From assembly GCA_946548085.1 (NCBI GenBank), contig CAMNPN010000081.1, forward strand, positions 1 through 59,031: 59,031 bases of DNA, in the 5' to 3' direction. Below are positions 7,694-17,307 of this stretch, in pieces (position 1 is the first letter of the stretch; the number at the start of each line of letters is the position of its first letter). The notes below the pieces were generated by a model. It saw nothing but the letters and a program-made list of their open reading frames with translations, ran no database searches and was not told the origin of the DNA. The position numbers and the translations under genes are program-made. This DNA is from an uncultured Prevotella sp. (lineage in GTDB: Bacteria > Bacteroidota > Bacteroidia > Bacteroidales > Bacteroidaceae).

Positions 7694-8356
7694 GTGAAAC
7701 AGAAGATATTTAAGGCAGCCCTTTTCGACCTTGACGGCGTGGTGTTCGACACCGAGCCGCAGTACACCGTGTTCTGGGGCGGCATCTGTCGGGAGTACCA
7801 TCCTGAACATCCCGGACTGGAGCATGAGATCAAGGGGCAGACGCTCACACAGATCTATGACCGCTGGTTCGCAGGCCCCTTGCTCGCAGAGCAGGCCAGC
7901 ATCACCAACAGGCTCAATGACTACGAGCGGCAGATGAACTACGACTATATCAGCGGTTTTGAAGACCTCATCAGCATGCTGCACAGCCATCAGGTGAAGA
8001 CGGCAGTGGTGACCAGCTCGAACATCCCAAAGATGGAGAGCGTCTATCGGCATCAGCCAGGGTTCATGTCGCTCTTCGACGCCATCCTCACCTCGGAGGA
8101 TTTCGAACGTAGCAAACCAGACCCTGACTGCTATCTAAAGGCAGCGCAAAGGCTTGGTGCTGAGAGTGATGAGTGTATTGTGTTTGAGGATAGCTTTAAT
8201 GGACTTCGGGCAGGTCGTGCTGCAGGAATGGCGGTCGTTGGCATGGCTACCACGAATGGTGCGGATGCCATCCAACCCTTTTCAGACCTTCAGCTGAAGG
8301 ACTATGAAGGACTGACCTTCGAGCGCCTGGAGCAACTGTTGACAATTGACAAATGA
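7694..8356 (+). CDS. HAD-family phosphatase (beta-phosphoglucomutase-like)
   Basis: A 220-residue HAD superfamily hydrolase. Motif I is FDLDGVVFDTE near residue 12, motif II is VVTSSN, and motifs III/IV are SKPDPDCYLKAAQRLG and CIVFEDSFNGLRAG. The helical cap after motif I puts it in the subfamily of beta-phosphoglucomutases and small-metabolite phosphatases; the substrate is not predictable. The only suitable start is GTG at 7694. The last 4 bases overlap the start of the MFS gene (ATGA), so the two are translationally coupled. Confidence 0.85.
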   Translation: MKQKIFKAALFDLDGVVFDTEPQYTVFWGGICREYHPEHPGLEHEIKGQTLTQIYDRWFAGPLLAEQASITNRLNDYERQMNYDYISGFEDLISMLHSHQVKTAVVTSSNIPKMESVYRHQPGFMSLFDAILTSEDFERSKPDPDCYLKAAQRLGAESDECIVFEDSFNGLRAGRAAGMAVVGMATTNGADAIQPFSDLQLKDYEGLTFERLEQLLTIDK

Positions 8357-9531
8357 ACGCATCGAATACTACAGAACATATACGATTGTGGCATAATGAG
8401 TTCTGGCTGTTGGCCCTCTCAGAGTTTCTGCTGTCTATGGCAGTCTATATGCTGCTGCCCACGATGCCGACGTGGCTGACAGGTAGTCAGAACCTGAGTG
8501 CAATGGAGTCGGGACTTGTCATGGGAGCCTTCGGACTTGGGCTCTTCGTGTTGGGATTCCTGGTGAGCTACCTCGTGCAGCACTATCGCCGCAACATTGT
8601 GTGTATGCTTGCCATCGCAGCGGTGGCCGCCCTGCTGACCCTGTTGTACTATCTCGACAGCCTGCGATATCAGTTTGTGGAGTTTCCCGTGCTGCTCTTG
8701 ATACGTTTTGCGATGGGAGCGGCTTTCGGACTGTCGCAGATGGTGTTGTGTAGCACGCTCATCATCGACACATGCGAGAGTCCGAAGCGTACGGCGGCGA
8801 ACTTCGCAATGGGATGGTTCGGGCGCTTGGCACTCGGCCTGGGGCCGTTGGCAGGGCTGTTGCTGCACCGCTATGCCGACTACTCTATCGTGTACCTTGT
8901 GGCGGCATGTTGTGCGGCGGCGAGCCTGATGCTGTTGCTGTTGGTGGATTTCCCCTTCCGCACACCCGACGACGATGTGTCTGTGTTTTGTCTTGACCGT
9001 TTCTTCCTGCCTCATGGTACCGTCTTGTTTATGAACCTGCTGCTTATCACCATTGCCTTTGGCTTATTGCTATCGCTGCAGTTGTCTATACGTTTCTATG
9101 TGATGATGGTGTGTGGGCTGGTCGTGGCTTTATCGTGCTGGCGACTGGTGTTCCGCGAGGCAGAACTGAAGGCCGAGGTTGTGTCGGGGCTGATCCTTTT
9201 TGGGGCAGGAGTGATCATGATGCTCACCCGTAGCACGCTGCCTATCGTCAGTTATGCCGCACCGCTGTTCTTCGGACTTGGCATGGGACTTATAGGCTCG
9301 CGCTTCTTGCTGTTTTTCATAAAACTGAGTCGCCACTGTCAGCGCGGCACGTCGCAGAGCACGTTCATGCTGGGTTGGGAGAGTGGCATCGCCATCGGCA
9401 TCGGGATGGGACTGGCTTGCTTCAACGGATCATCGAAGATGTTGCTTACTGCATCGCTCGTGCTGGTGGTTTGCGCCTTGATTGCCTACCACTTCTCGCA
9501 CAACTGGTTTATGGAAAACAAAAACAGGTAA
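8353..9531 (+). CDS. Major facilitator superfamily transporter
   Basis: A 392-residue integral membrane protein with about 12 hydrophobic helices. The first is FWLLALSEFLLSMAVYMLLP, and helices 2-3 are linked by a loop containing YLVQHYRRN. Glycine-rich pairs such as LVMGAFGLGLFVLGFLV are typical of MFS antiporters. Substrate unknown. It overlaps the HAD phosphatase start-to-stop by 4 bases. It converges on rho, with an inverted heptamer repeat between them. Confidence 0.8.
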   Translation: MNASNTTEHIRLWHNEFWLLALSEFLLSMAVYMLLPTMPTWLTGSQNLSAMESGLVMGAFGLGLFVLGFLVSYLVQHYRRNIVCMLAIAAVAALLTLLYYLDSLRYQFVEFPVLLLIRFAMGAAFGLSQMVLCSTLIIDTCESPKRTAANFAMGWFGRLALGLGPLAGLLLHRYADYSIVYLVAACCAAASLMLLLLVDFPFRTPDDDVSVFCLDRFFLPHGTVLFMNLLLITIAFGLLLSLQLSIRFYVMMVCGLVVALSCWRLVFREAELKAEVVSGLILFGAGVIMMLTRSTLPIVSYAAPLFFGLGMGLIGSRFLLFFIKLSRHCQRGTSQSTFMLGWESGIAIGIGMGLACFNGSSKMLLTASLVLVVCALIAYHFSHNWFMENKNR

Positions 9532-9564
9532 AGGTGTGCTGAGCTTGCTAAAGCCGTACGTAAC

Positions 9565-9634
9565 AGTTTCTGGTTCCAAGTTTCAGGTTTCAAGTATTAC
9601 AGGGCTAAAGAACCTGAAACTTGAAACCTGAAAC
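9565..9634. repeat. GTTTCAG/GTTTCAA heptamer inverted repeat between the MFS and rho genes
   Basis: The left arm (from 9565) is tandem GTTTCAG/GTTTCAA-like 7-mers. The right arm (9613-9634) is the inverse, CCTGAAACTTGAAACCTGAA and on. The two arms surround a loop of about 20 bases. Lying between convergent genes it could end transcription from both sides, though no T-run follows. The unit differs from the TTTACAG family but the build is the same. Confidence 0.8.
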
Positions 9635-9649
9635 TGCACCCAAAAGAAA

Positions 9650-11602
9650 TTATCCGTTCATCGACATGAGGAACTCTTCGTTGTCGTGAGTTCTCACGAG
9701 TCGGTCTCGGATGGCGTTCATAGCCTCCATGGGGTTCATTTCCGCGATGAACTTCCTCATAATCCACATGCGGTTGAGCGTTGTCTCGTCTTGCAGCAGG
9801 TCGTCGCGGCGTGTCGACGAGAGTACCAGGTCGATGGCCGGGAAGATGCGCTTGTTCGACAGGGAGCGGTTCAGCTGGATCTCGGAGTTACCTGTACCCT
9901 TGAACTCCTCGAAGATCACCTCGTCCATCTTAGAACCTGTATCCACGAGTGCTGTGGCGATGATGGTCAGCGATCCGCCGCCTTCGATGTTTCGTGCTGC
10001 ACCGAAGAAGCGCTTGGGCTTCTGCAGGGCATTGGAGTCGACACCACCTGTGAGCACTTTTCCGCTGGCAGGCGATACGGTGTTGTAGGCACGTGCCAGA
10101 CGGGTGATGGAGTCGAGGAAGATGACGACGTCGTGGCCGCACTCCACCATGCGCTTGGCTTTCTCGAGGACGATGCCGGCAATCTTTACGTGCCGGTCTG
10201 CTGGCTCGTCGAAGGTGGAGGCGATGACCTCTGCATTGACGGTACGGGCCATGTCAGTCACCTCCTCAGGGCGCTCATCGATGAGCAGCATCATGATGTA
10301 AGCCTCGGGGTGGTTGGCGGCGATGGCGTTGGCAATGTCTTTCATCAAGACCGTCTTACCAGTCTTTGGCTGAGCTACGATGAGTGCGCGCTGACCTTTA
10401 CCGATGGGCGAGAAGAGGTCTACGATACGGACGCTGGGGTTCGTCGTGGCCTTGTCGCCGCAGAGGGTGAACTTCTCCTCGGGGAAGAGAGGTGTCAGGT
10501 GCTCGAAGGCCACTCGGTCGCGTACCTCTGCGGGGTTGCGACCATTGATGAACTTCACGTTGCACATGGCGAAGTATTTCTCGTTCTCGTGGGGCGGACG
10601 CACGGTGCATTCCACCACGTCGCCTGTCTTCAGGCTGTATTTCTTGATCTGCTGGGGCGACACATACACATCATCGGGCGATGAGAGGTAGTTGTAGTCG
10701 GAGCTGCGGAGGAATCCGTAGCCGTCGGTGAGGCACTCCAGTACACCGTTGGCGGTGATGATCTCATCGAAATCGAATTTCGTGTTGCCTGTCTCCCTGA
10801 CATTATAGACGGGCTCTGCTTCCTGTGGCTGGTGACTTGTAGGACGGTCGAACATGTCGAGGGTGGGGATGGCACCATTATCCTCGATGGGCACGTCGAC
10901 GATGGGGATGAAGTCGGTGCCGTCGCCTGGGTCGCCCAGCCATACGCCTTCAGCGTCGGTTTCGTCTGTGGTGGGGTCATCACGGCGTGCAGACATTTTC
11001 TCGCGCAGCTTTTGGATGGCATCTGCAGTGTCGGCATCAGTATCATGGGCAAAGTCAGCCGCCTCGGGCACAAAGTCGGCTGCCTCTGGCACGATATCTG
11101 CTGCCTCGGGTGCTCTGTCGACTTCAGCCACGACAGCCTCCTGCTCGTCATCAGCAGGCTCTGCATCCTTAACGGCCTCTGCAGCAGCGGCCTGCTCTGC
11201 GGCCTCGGCCTCCTTCTCGGCCTTCGTCTTCCTGCCTCGACGCTTGGGGGCGGGCTCTGCGGGCACCTCTGTCTCATCAGCAGGAGCCTCGCTCTCAGAC
11301 TCAAGGGGCAGATCGCTGAACAGCGACGGGGCCTCCTTGGACTTTTTGCGATTGCTCTTGCTGTCGAGGTTCTCGCCGTCCTTACCTTTCACGGTGTACA
11401 CCTTGCTGGTGTCTTTCTTGGTGATGCGTGTGCGCTTACGCTTGGCGGGCTCACTCGAGGCAGCACTCTCGGCTGCCTTGTCGATGATGGCGTAGATCAC
11501 GTCGGAGAGCTCGCTATTGGGCGTCACCTTTACACCCAACTGTTCGGCAATACCCATCAATTCGGGTATCTCCATTGATTCTAATTCTTCTTTTGTATAC
11601 AT
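9650..11602 (-). CDS. rho: Transcription termination factor Rho with long disordered insertion
   Basis: A 650-residue hexameric RNA helicase that ends transcription. The N-terminal Rho_N helix bundle ([20 protein letters not shown]) is followed by a charged, Ala/Glu-rich region (about residues 45-275) with [20 protein letters not shown]. Then come the RNA-binding cold-shock domain (about 284-352, [14 protein letters not shown]), Walker A QPKTGKT (411-417), Walker B DVVIFLDS (491-498), the Q loop [10 protein letters not shown] (511-520) and the R-loop region GTGNSEI. E. coli Rho is 419 residues; the extra length is the insertion, which in a gut Bacteroides is reported to drive phase separation. 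The insertion contains three tandem 7-residue copies of PEAADxV (165-185). A TAACTTTG promoter lies at 11691-11698. Confidence 0.95.
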   Translation of the reverse strand: MYTKEELESMEIPELMGIAEQLGVKVTPNSELSDVIYAIIDKAAESAASSEPAKRKRTRITKKDTSKVYTVKGKDGENLDSKSNRKKSKEAPSLFSDLPLESESEAPADETEVPAEPAPKRRGRKTKAEKEAEAAEQAAAAEAVKDAEPADDEQEAVVAEVDRAPEAADIVPEAADFVPEAADFAHDTDADTADAIQKLREKMSARRDDPTTDETDAEGVWLGDPGDGTDFIPIVDVPIEDNGAIPTLDMFDRPTSHQPQEAEPVYNVRETGNTKFDFDEIITANGVLECLTDGYGFLRSSDYNYLSSPDDVYVSPQQIKKYSLKTGDVVECTVRPPHENEKYFAMCNVKFINGRNPAEVRDRVAFEHLTPLFPEEKFTLCGDKATTNPSVRIVDLFSPIGKGQRALIVAQPKTGKTVLMKDIANAIAANHPEAYIMMLLIDERPEEVTDMARTVNAEVIASTFDEPADRHVKIAGIVLEKAKRMVECGHDVVIFLDSITRLARAYNTVSPASGKVLTGGVDSNALQKPKRFFGAARNIEGGGSLTIIATALVDTGSKMDEVIFEEFKGTGNSEIQLNRSLSNKRIFPAIDLVLSSTRRDDLLQDETTLNRMWIMRKFIAEMNPMEAMNAIRDRLVRTHDNEEFLMSMNG

Positions 11603-11690
11603 AAAATTATGCTATAAATTCTAATTCGGAATTTAAGTTTGAGATTAGGAAAGTGCTCGACGGACGTCAGCACAATTCTGAAAAACGCTG

Positions 11691-11698
11691 CAAAGTTA
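11691..11698 (-). promoter_or_regulatory. TAACTTTG promoter element for rho
   Basis: Minus-strand TAACTTTG lies about 88 bases upstream of the rho ATG, leaving an untranslated leader that could serve autoregulation, as is known for rho in other bacteria. It is divergent from the yihA promoter. Confidence 0.65.
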
Positions 11699-11790
11699 CG
11701 GATTATTTCTCAAATCACCAAGCTTTTCTGAAAAAAAGTTGTAATTTTGGCTTCGCCGAAGGTACTTTCGCTCGAAATTGCCCGAATATA

Positions 11791-11822
11791 TTTGGCATTT
11801 TACTCGCTTATTCGTACCTTTG
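11791..11822 (+). promoter_or_regulatory. Bacteroidetes promoter for yihA
   Basis: TTTGG (11791-11795) and TACCTTTG (11815-11822) are spaced 19 bases apart, close to the sigma-ABfr consensus. The start codon follows at 11841. Confidence 0.75.
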
Positions 11823-11840
11823 CACCCAAAATGACGAATT

Positions 11841-12443
11841 ATGGAGATCAAGAAAGCAGAATTCAGCCTGAGCGCACCAATGGTGTCGGCATGTCCGAAA
11901 GATAATAAACCCGAATATGCCTTTATCGGGAGGTCGAATGTAGGCAAGTCGAGCCTTATCAATATGCTGACGAACAACAAACGTCTGGCCAAGACGTCGT
12001 CTACACCTGGAAAGACACTGCTTATTAATCACTTTATTATAAATAATGAGTGGTATCTCGTCGACCTGCCTGGCTATGGTTTTGCCAAGCGCTCGAAGAA
12101 GGAGATCGACCGCCTTGACCAGATGATACGCGGTTATATCCTGCAGCGCGAGCAGCTGGTAAACGTGTTTGTGCTGGTGGACATCCGTCTGGAGCCGCAG
12201 AAGATTGACCTGGAGTTTATTGAGTGGCTGGGACTCTCGTCGATACCGTTTTCAATCGTCTTCACTAAGGCCGACAAGCTCTCGGCCTCGAAGGCAACTC
12301 AGATGGTGGAAGCCTATAAGAAGACATTGCTCGACACATGGGAGGAGCTGCCTCCGATCTTCATCACCTCTGCTGAGAAACGACAGGGCCGTGACGAGGT
12401 ACTCGACTACATCGATCAAATAAATAAGGAGGTTGGGAAGTAG
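11841..12443 (+). CDS. yihA: Ribosome biogenesis GTP-binding protein YihA/YsxC (EngB)
   Basis: A 200-residue TrmE-Era-EngA-like GTPase needed for 50S subunit assembly. G1 is [14 protein letters not shown] (about residues 30-43), G3 is [13 protein letters not shown]4 is TKADKL and the G5 region is ITSAEKRQG. Length is normal for the family. The stop codon TAG (12441-12443) is shared with the first base of a TTTACAG heptamer arm. Confidence 0.95.
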   Translation: MEIKKAEFSLSAPMVSACPKDNKPEYAFIGRSNVGKSSLINMLTNNKRLAKTSSTPGKTLLINHFIINNEWYLVDLPGYGFAKRSKKEIDRLDQMIRGYILQREQLVNVFVLVDIRLEPQKIDLEFIEWLGLSSIPFSIVFTKADKLSASKATQMVEAYKKTLLDTWEELPPIFITSAEKRQGRDEVLDYIDQINKEVGK

Positions 12444-12464
12444 TTTACAGTTTACGGTTTACAG
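12443..12464. repeat. Single TTTACAG heptamer arm after yihA
   Basis: Three tandem 7-mers (TTTACAG, TTTACGG, TTTACAG) abut the yihA stop codon and run into ATGACATG. The usual second, inverted arm is not seen in the next 85 bases, so this is a half element. Confidence 0.75.
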
Positions 12465-12551
12465 ATGACATGTGGTTCAAAGACATCTTAACATGCGGAA
12501 ACAAGTGGCTGGCGCAGTAATTAGCTGTAGACCTTAAACACACAAAGGACA

Positions 12552-14369
12552 ATGGCAAAAGATACCCCATATTTAGACGTACAACAATTGTCGAAATCGT
12601 TCGGTGCATTGGTACTGTTCCGCAACATCAGCTTCTCGGTTGCTGAGGGACAGAAGGTGGGTTTGATTGCGAAGAACGGCACGGGTAAGTCTACGCTGCT
12701 CTCCATCCTCTCAGGAGCTGAGGGCTACGACTCTGGCGATATCGTGTTTCGTCGTGATCTGCGGGTGGGCATGCTTGAGCAGTCGCCCGTGTTCGACCCT
12801 GCGGAGAGTGTGCTTGATGCCTGTTTCCATCATCAAGGTGATGAGGAACGGATATTGAAGGCCAAGCAGATCCTCACTAAACTGAAGATCCGCGACCTCT
12901 CGCAGCCCATGGGTGAGCTCTCTGGCGGTCAGCAAAAGCGTGTGGCACTGGCCAATGTGCTTATTACCGAACCCGACCTGCTCATCCTCGACGAGCCCAC
13001 GAATCACCTCGACCTCGAGATGATCGAGTGGTTGGAAGGATTTCTTAATCGTGGCAATAAGACGCTGCTGATGGTCACCCATGACCGATTCTTCCTTGAC
13101 CGTGTCTGCTCCGTCATCCTTGAGCTTGACGACCAGACCATCTATACCTATCACGGCAATTACAGCTACTATCTTGAGAAACGTCAGGAGCGTATCGACA
13201 ACCGCAGGGCAGAAATCGCCCGTGCCAACAACCTCTATCGCACGGAGTTGGAGTGGATGCGGCGCATGCCCCAGGCCCGCGGTCATAAGGCCCGCTATCG
13301 TGAGGAGGCTTTCTACGAACTGGAGAAGATAGCCAAGCAGCGTATAGAGGAGAGGCAGATGCGCCTGAAGTCGCGGAACGTCTATATCGGTTCGAAGATA
13401 TTCGAGTGCCAGTATGTATCGAAGGCTTTTGGCGATCATGTGATCTTGAAGGATTTTTACTACAATTTCTCCCGCTTCGAGAAGATGGGCATCGTGGGCA
13501 ACAACGGCACTGGCAAATCCACTTTTATCAAGATGCTATTGGGTATGGTACAGCCTGATGGCGGACGCTTCGACATTGGTGACACTGTTCGCTTTGGCTA
13601 TTTCTCGCAGGAAGGACTACAGTTTGACGAAAGTCAGAAGGTGATCGACGTGGTGAAAGACATCGCTGAATACATCGACATGGGTGGCGGACAGCACCTC
13701 TCGGCCTCACAGTTCCTGCAGCATTTCCTATTCACCCCTGAGCAGCAGCACAACTATGTGTATAAACTCAGTGGCGGCGAGCGTCGCAAACTGTATCTTT
13801 GTACGGTGCTGATGAAAAATCCCAATTTCCTCGTGCTCGACGAGCCTACCAACGACCTTGACATTGTGACCCTGCAGATTCTCGAGGAATACCTGCAGGA
13901 CTTCCCTGGTTGCGTCATCGTCGTCAGCCACGACCGTTATTTCATGGATAAGGTTGTCGACCACCTGCTCGTGTTCCGTGGCAATGGCGAGATACAAGAT
14001 TTTCCTGGTAATTATACGCAGTATCGGGAATTTTCGAGGAATGAGGAGAGTGGAGTGTGGAGTGAGAATACTAAAAAAACGGAAAAGAGCGTGAACAAGG
14101 AATCCGCTTCAGACATTTCTCACTCCTCACTTTCTACTCCTCACTCCTCGAAACGAAAGATGTCGTACAAAGAGAAGCGCGAGTTTGAACAGCTGGAGAA
14201 GGAGATTGCTGCACTAGAGGAAGAGCAACGACAAATAGAGGAGGCCCTCTGCAGCGGCACCCTCTCTATCGACGAACTTACGGAGAAAAGCAAACGCCTT
14301 CCGCAGCTGAAAGACGAACTTGACGAGAAGTCCATGCGCTGGCTCGAACTTTCGGAAATAGAAAATTAA
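12552..14369 (+). CDS. ABC-F family ATPase (Uup-like), with an in-frame repeat in its linker
   Basis: A 605-residue soluble protein with two ATP-binding cassettes and no membrane segments. The first has [23 protein letters not shown] and [13 protein letters not shown]; the second has [21 protein letters not shown] and [17 protein letters not shown] proteins act on ribosomes or, for Uup, on branched DNA. The coiled-coil tail ([20 protein letters not shown]) resembles the Uup C-terminal DNA-binding domain. Between cassette 2 and that tail, residues about 495-534 ([12 protein letters not shown], then [12 protein letters not shown]) are encoded by a GGAGTGW palindromic element. Its stop is 2 bases before the recR start. 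Confidence 0.88.
   Translation: MAKDTPYLDVQQLSKSFGALVLFRNISFSVAEGQKVGLIAKNGTGKSTLLSILSGAEGYDSGDIVFRRDLRVGMLEQSPVFDPAESVLDACFHHQGDEERILKAKQILTKLKIRDLSQPMGELSGGQQKRVALANVLITEPDLLILDEPTNHLDLEMIEWLEGFLNRGNKTLLMVTHDRFFLDRVCSVILELDDQTIYTYHGNYSYYLEKRQERIDNRRAEIARANNLYRTELEWMRRMPQARGHKARYREEAFYELEKIAKQRIEERQMRLKSRNVYIGSKIFECQYVSKAFGDHVILKDFYYNFSRFEKMGIVGNNGTGKSTFIKMLLGMVQPDGGRFDIGDTVRFGYFSQEGLQFDESQKVIDVVKDIAEYIDMGGGQHLSASQFLQHFLFTPEQQHNYVYKLSGGERRKLYLCTVLMKNPNFLVLDEPTNDLDIVTLQILEEYLQDFPGCVIVVSHDRYFMDKVVDHLLVFRGNGEIQDFPGNYTQYREFSRNEESGVWSENTKKTEKSVNKESASDISHSSLSTPHSSKRKMSYKEKREFEQLEKEIAALEEEQRQIEEALCSGTLSIDELTEKSKRLPQLKDELDEKSMRWLELSEIEN
14033..14152. repeat. Heptamer palindromic element (GGAGTGW family) inside the ABC-F gene
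   Basis: The left arm starts TTCGAGGAATGAGGAG at 14033 and runs into GTGGAGTGAGAATACT. The right arm ends ACTCCTCACTCCTCGAA at 14152. The arms are imperfect inverses and the centre is about 45 bases. The cap and the left junction match the element at 3987-4089 in an unrelated gene. Confidence 0.88.
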
Positions 14370-14371
14370 AT

Positions 14372-14995
14372 ATGAATATGAATAATCAACAATACCCTTC
14401 CCAGCTGTTAGAACGCGCCGTGTCAGAGTTTTCCAAACTGCCTGGCATTGGTCGTAAGACAGCCCTGAGGCTGGTGCTGTGGCTTCTGCGACAGGAGCAT
14501 ACTGAGGTTACGCAGTTCGCTGATGCCGTCAGCCGTCTGAAGCAGCAAGTGAAGTACTGTCGAGTGTGCCATAACATCAGCGACAGCGATGTCTGTCCCA
14601 TCTGTGCCGACCCCCGTCGTGACGCCTCTTTGGTGTGTGTCGTGGAGAACATCCAGGATGTGATGGCTATCGAGAACACCCAGCAGTATCATGGTCTCTA
14701 CCACGTTTTAGGAGGCATTATCTCACCGATGGACGGTATAGGCCCCTCTGACATCGAGGTCGACTCACTCGTCAGTCGTGTTAATGATGGCACCGTCAGT
14801 GAGGTGATCCTCGCACTCAGTCCCACGATGGAGGGCGACACCACCAACTTCTTCCTTTACCGTAAACTTGCACCTACAGGGGTGAAGGTGAGCGTTATCG
14901 CCCGCGGGGTCGCCGTTGGCAACGAGCTGGAGTATACCGATGAGGTCACCCTGGGCCGCTCCATCATGAACCGCACCCTCTTTGATGAAAAATAA
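14372..14995 (+). CDS. recR: Recombination mediator protein RecR
   Basis: A 207-residue protein with a helix-hairpin-helix ([20 protein letters not shown]), a four-cysteine zinc finger ([16 protein letters not shown], about residues 61-76) and a Toprim domain ([15 protein letters not shown], then [15 protein letters not shown]). RecR loads RecA at gaps together with RecO or RecF. The start 3 codons upstream of a second Met keeps the gene 2 bases after the ABC-F stop, suggesting one operon. Confidence 0.95.
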   Translation: MNMNNQQYPSQLLERAVSEFSKLPGIGRKTALRLVLWLLRQEHTEVTQFADAVSRLKQQVKYCRVCHNISDSDVCPICADPRRDASLVCVVENIQDVMAIENTQQYHGLYHVLGGIISPMDGIGPSDIEVDSLVSRVNDGTVSEVILALSPTMEGDTTNFFLYRKLAPTGVKVSVIARGVAVGNELEYTDEVTLGRSIMNRTLFDEK

Positions 14996-15020
14996 CTTTG
15001 CATAAATGAACAAATAGCCA

Positions 15021-15440
15021 ATGAAAGAAGTTTGTAAGTATCTCAACATCATCTGTCTCTGTCTGCTGGCAATGGCAATCGCCCTTGTTCTACTCTTTGA
15101 GACAGACATTCTCCCTGTAGGTCTGATGACCTACGACAAACAGTCGGAGTTCGTTCTCACCTTCATCATGGAACTCTTGTCGCTGGGTGCTGCTTTTCTG
15201 GGCCTGCGACTGTTCCGCTTCAAGACCGTCCACGACGATCTTATGGCTCGTACCGATGTGGCTCTGTTCAAGTGGGGCAGCATCCGGCTGTTCATCCTCG
15301 AGGTGCCGATGGTACTCGACACCTTATTATATTATTTTTATATGAACACCACGTTTGGCTATCTGGGCATCATGCTGCTGCTCTGCCTGCCGTTCGTCTA
15401 TCCCACGCTAAGCCGCTGCGAAGCAGAGGTATGCGAATAA
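15021..15440 (+). CDS. Small four-helix integral membrane protein
   Basis: A 139-residue protein of unknown function. Four hydrophobic stretches are visible: NIICLCLLAMAIALVLLF, FIMELLSLGAAFLGLRLF, ILEVPMVLDTLLYYFYM and LGIMLLLCLPFVYPTLS. No catalytic motif is recognised. It lies between recR (25 bases before) and a glycosyltransferase (27 bases after), all in one direction, so it is probably co-transcribed. Confidence 0.65.
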   Translation: MKEVCKYLNIICLCLLAMAIALVLLFETDILPVGLMTYDKQSEFVLTFIMELLSLGAAFLGLRLFRFKTVHDDLMARTDVALFKWGSIRLFILEVPMVLDTLLYYFYMNTTFGYLGIMLLLCLPFVYPTLSRCEAEVCE

Positions 15441-15467
15441 TGTTTCGTTTTCAACGTTCTGTTTTCC

Positions 15468-16307
15468 ATGAATAAGCTCTCCATCATCATCGTCAGCTAC
15501 AATGTGCGCTCGTACCTCGAACAATGCCTTCAGAGCGTGCAACGGGCGCTCGCGGGTATCGAGGGTGAGGTGTGGGTCGTCGACAATGACTCTCACGACG
15601 ACACAGTCAGCGTGCTGCGCAGCGATTATCCATGGGTACGCCTCGTGGTCAATACTGAGAATATGGGTTTTGCGCGTGCCAACAATATCGCCATCCGCCA
15701 GTCGCAATCAGAATATGTGTTGTTACTCAATCCGGATACCGTCGTCGAGGAGTCTACATTGCGCGGTGTTCTTGCTTTTATGGATGCTCATCCCGAGGCA
15801 GGTGGGGCAGGGGTGATGATGCATAACGAGGATGGAACCGTAGCCCCCGAATCGCGGCGCGGATTGCCCACACCCTGGGTAGCGGCACAGAAGATGCTGG
15901 GGTTCACAAATCGTTACTATATGAGTCATCTGCCGTGGGACCGGCCAGGGCGCATCGATGTCATCAGTGGTGCTTTCTGCATGCTACGGCGCAAGGCGCT
16001 CGACCAGGTGGGACTGCTTGACGAGGATTTCTTCATGTACGGTGAGGACATCGACCTATCTTACCGTCTGCTCAAAGGCGGCTGGCAGAACTGGTACCTG
16101 CCTTTGTCCATCATCCACTATAAGGGTAAGTCCACACAGAAGACTGAGTTCCGTTACGTACACATCTTCTATCAGGCCATGCTCATCTTCTTCCGCAAGC
16201 ACTATAGCCATCTCAGCTTCCTCTACGCCATTCCCGTGAAGATAGCTATCTACTTCCGAGCCTTCATCGCACTCATCGACATTCTCCGAAAAAAACTCCA
16301 CCTATGA
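15468..16307 (+). CDS. Family 2 glycosyltransferase (rhamnosyltransferase-like)
   Basis: A 279-residue GT-A glycosyltransferase. The N-terminus KLSIIIVSYNVRSYLEQCL is the nucleotide-sugar Rossmann entry, VVDNDSHDDT and LLLNPDTVV supply the acidic residues of the donor/metal site, and FFMYGEDIDLSYRL is the ED acceptor-site motif. The C-terminus (HLSFLYAIPVKIAIYFRAFI) is hydrophobic and may sit on the membrane. It resembles dTDP-rhamnosyl transferases of cell-surface polysaccharide synthesis. It overlaps the acetyltransferase start by 4 bases. Confidence 0.88.
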   Translation: MNKLSIIIVSYNVRSYLEQCLQSVQRALAGIEGEVWVVDNDSHDDTVSVLRSDYPWVRLVVNTENMGFARANNIAIRQSQSEYVLLLNPDTVVEESTLRGVLAFMDAHPEAGGAGVMMHNEDGTVAPESRRGLPTPWVAAQKMLGFTNRYYMSHLPWDRPGRIDVISGAFCMLRRKALDQVGLLDEDFFMYGEDIDLSYRLLKGGWQNWYLPLSIIHYKGKSTQKTEFRYVHIFYQAMLIFFRKHYSHLSFLYAIPVKIAIYFRAFIALIDILRKKLHL

Positions 16308-16846
16308 ACTCTCACTCCACCCCTTACACTTCTCACTCTTCGCTCCGCGGAATCACTTTAAGAGCTATTGAGCCCGAAGATCTCGATCTGCTCTACCGCA
16401 TTGAGAACGATGTGCGCCTGTGGAATGTTGGCACCTCCAATGTGCCTTATTCGCGCTACCTGCTTCATGACTATGTGGCCCATGCTACCAACGATATCTA
16501 TGCGGACCGTCAGGTGCGCATGATGATCGACAATGCTGAGGGAGAGGCGGTGGGCATCGTCGACCTTGTATCGTTCGATCCTGCCAATCGCCGTGCCGAG
16601 GTGGGCATTATCATCCTCAATGACCGCCGTCGTCAGGGCTACGGCACTGCTACGCTGCGGCAGGTTGATGACTATGCCCTGCGCATACTCCACCTTCATC
16701 AGCTATATGCCTATATCGACGAGTTCAATGAAGCCTCGCTGTCACTCTTTCGCAAGGCGGGATATACCATAGCTGCCCATGTTACCGACTGGCTCTTCGA
16801 TGGCGAACACTATCACGATGCCCTCCTCATGCAGCGCATTCTGTAG
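16304..16846 (+). CDS. GNAT-family N-acetyltransferase with a repeat-derived N-terminus
   Basis: A 180-residue acetyltransferase. The core starts at about residue 16 (GITLRAIEPEDLDLLYRIEN) and shows the RimJ/SpeG-like acetyl-CoA site as VGIIILNDRRRQGYGTATL and the ending FRKAGYTIAAHVTDWLFDGE. The first 15 residues (MNSHSTPYTSHSSLR) have no counterpart in the fold. They are encoded by CACTCC-type 7-mers like those inside UvrA and AddB, so a repeat seems to have supplied the start codon region. ATG overlaps the preceding TGA, implying coupling with the glycosyltransferase. Confidence 0.82.
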   Translation: MNSHSTPYTSHSSLRGITLRAIEPEDLDLLYRIENDVRLWNVGTSNVPYSRYLLHDYVAHATNDIYADRQVRMMIDNAEGEAVGIVDLVSFDPANRRAEVGIIILNDRRRQGYGTATLRQVDDYALRILHLHQLYAYIDEFNEASLSLFRKAGYTIAAHVTDWLFDGEHYHDALLMQRIL

Positions 16847-16940
16847 GTGTTTATGGGGTTGTATAGCAAAAAAAAGTTAAATTACACCATGCAATGGCAA
16901 ATAATTCTCTTTTCAATTTTCTCTTTTCACTTTTTCTTTG

Positions 16941-16948
16941 TACCTTTG
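16941..16948 (+). promoter_or_regulatory. TACCTTTG promoter element for the tRNA-Asp pair
   Basis: TACCTTTGCACCC is 30 bases upstream of the first tRNA gene, preceded by a T-rich -33 region. Confidence 0.65.
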
Positions 16949-16978
16949 CACCCGCTTAAGAGAAAAGCAGCGTTCATT

Positions 16979-17052
16979 GGTGCGTTAGTTCAGTAGGTTA
17001 GAATGCCTGCCTGTCACGCAGGAGGTCACGAGTTCGAATCTCGTACGCACCG
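16979..17052 (+). tRNA. tRNA-Asp (GTC), copy 1
   Basis: The acceptor stem GGTGCGT pairs with ACGCACC (17045-17051). The anticodon stem CCTGC/GCAGG encloses loop CTGTCAC with anticodon GTC. The T arm ACGAG-TTCGAAT-CTCGT is perfect. CCA is not encoded; the discriminator is G. Confidence 0.97.
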
Positions 17053-17082
17053 CTTTTTTTATTCCACATCATCACCATTTAT

Positions 17083-17156
17083 GGTGCGTTAGTTCAGTAG
17101 GTTAGAATGCCTGCCTGTCACGCAGGAGGTCACGAGTTCGAATCTCGTACGCACCG
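17083..17156 (+). tRNA. tRNA-Asp (GTC), copy 2
   Basis: Identical over all 74 bases to the copy 104 bases upstream, with a 30-base spacer lacking its own promoter. Both are expected on one precursor that ends at the hairpin at 17158-17190. Confidence 0.97.
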
Positions 17157-17157
17157 C

Positions 17158-17190
17158 AAAAAGCTGCTTCCGAAAGGAGCAGCTTTTTTA
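17158..17190 (+). terminator. Rho-independent terminator after the tRNA pair
   Basis: AAAAAGCTGCT pairs with AGCAGCTTTTTT around a loop TCCGAAAGG, giving a GC-containing stem followed by a run of T, immediately after the second tRNA. Confidence 0.9.
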
Positions 17191-17307
17191 TTTACCATAC
17201 TATTTTCTACTACTCGTCCTAATGGCTATGCTTGTTTCCTTTTCATGTGACACCGATGTCTCAGCATTTGACACTGATTAATAGTGGCTGATGCGCTCTT
17301 GGCCATT

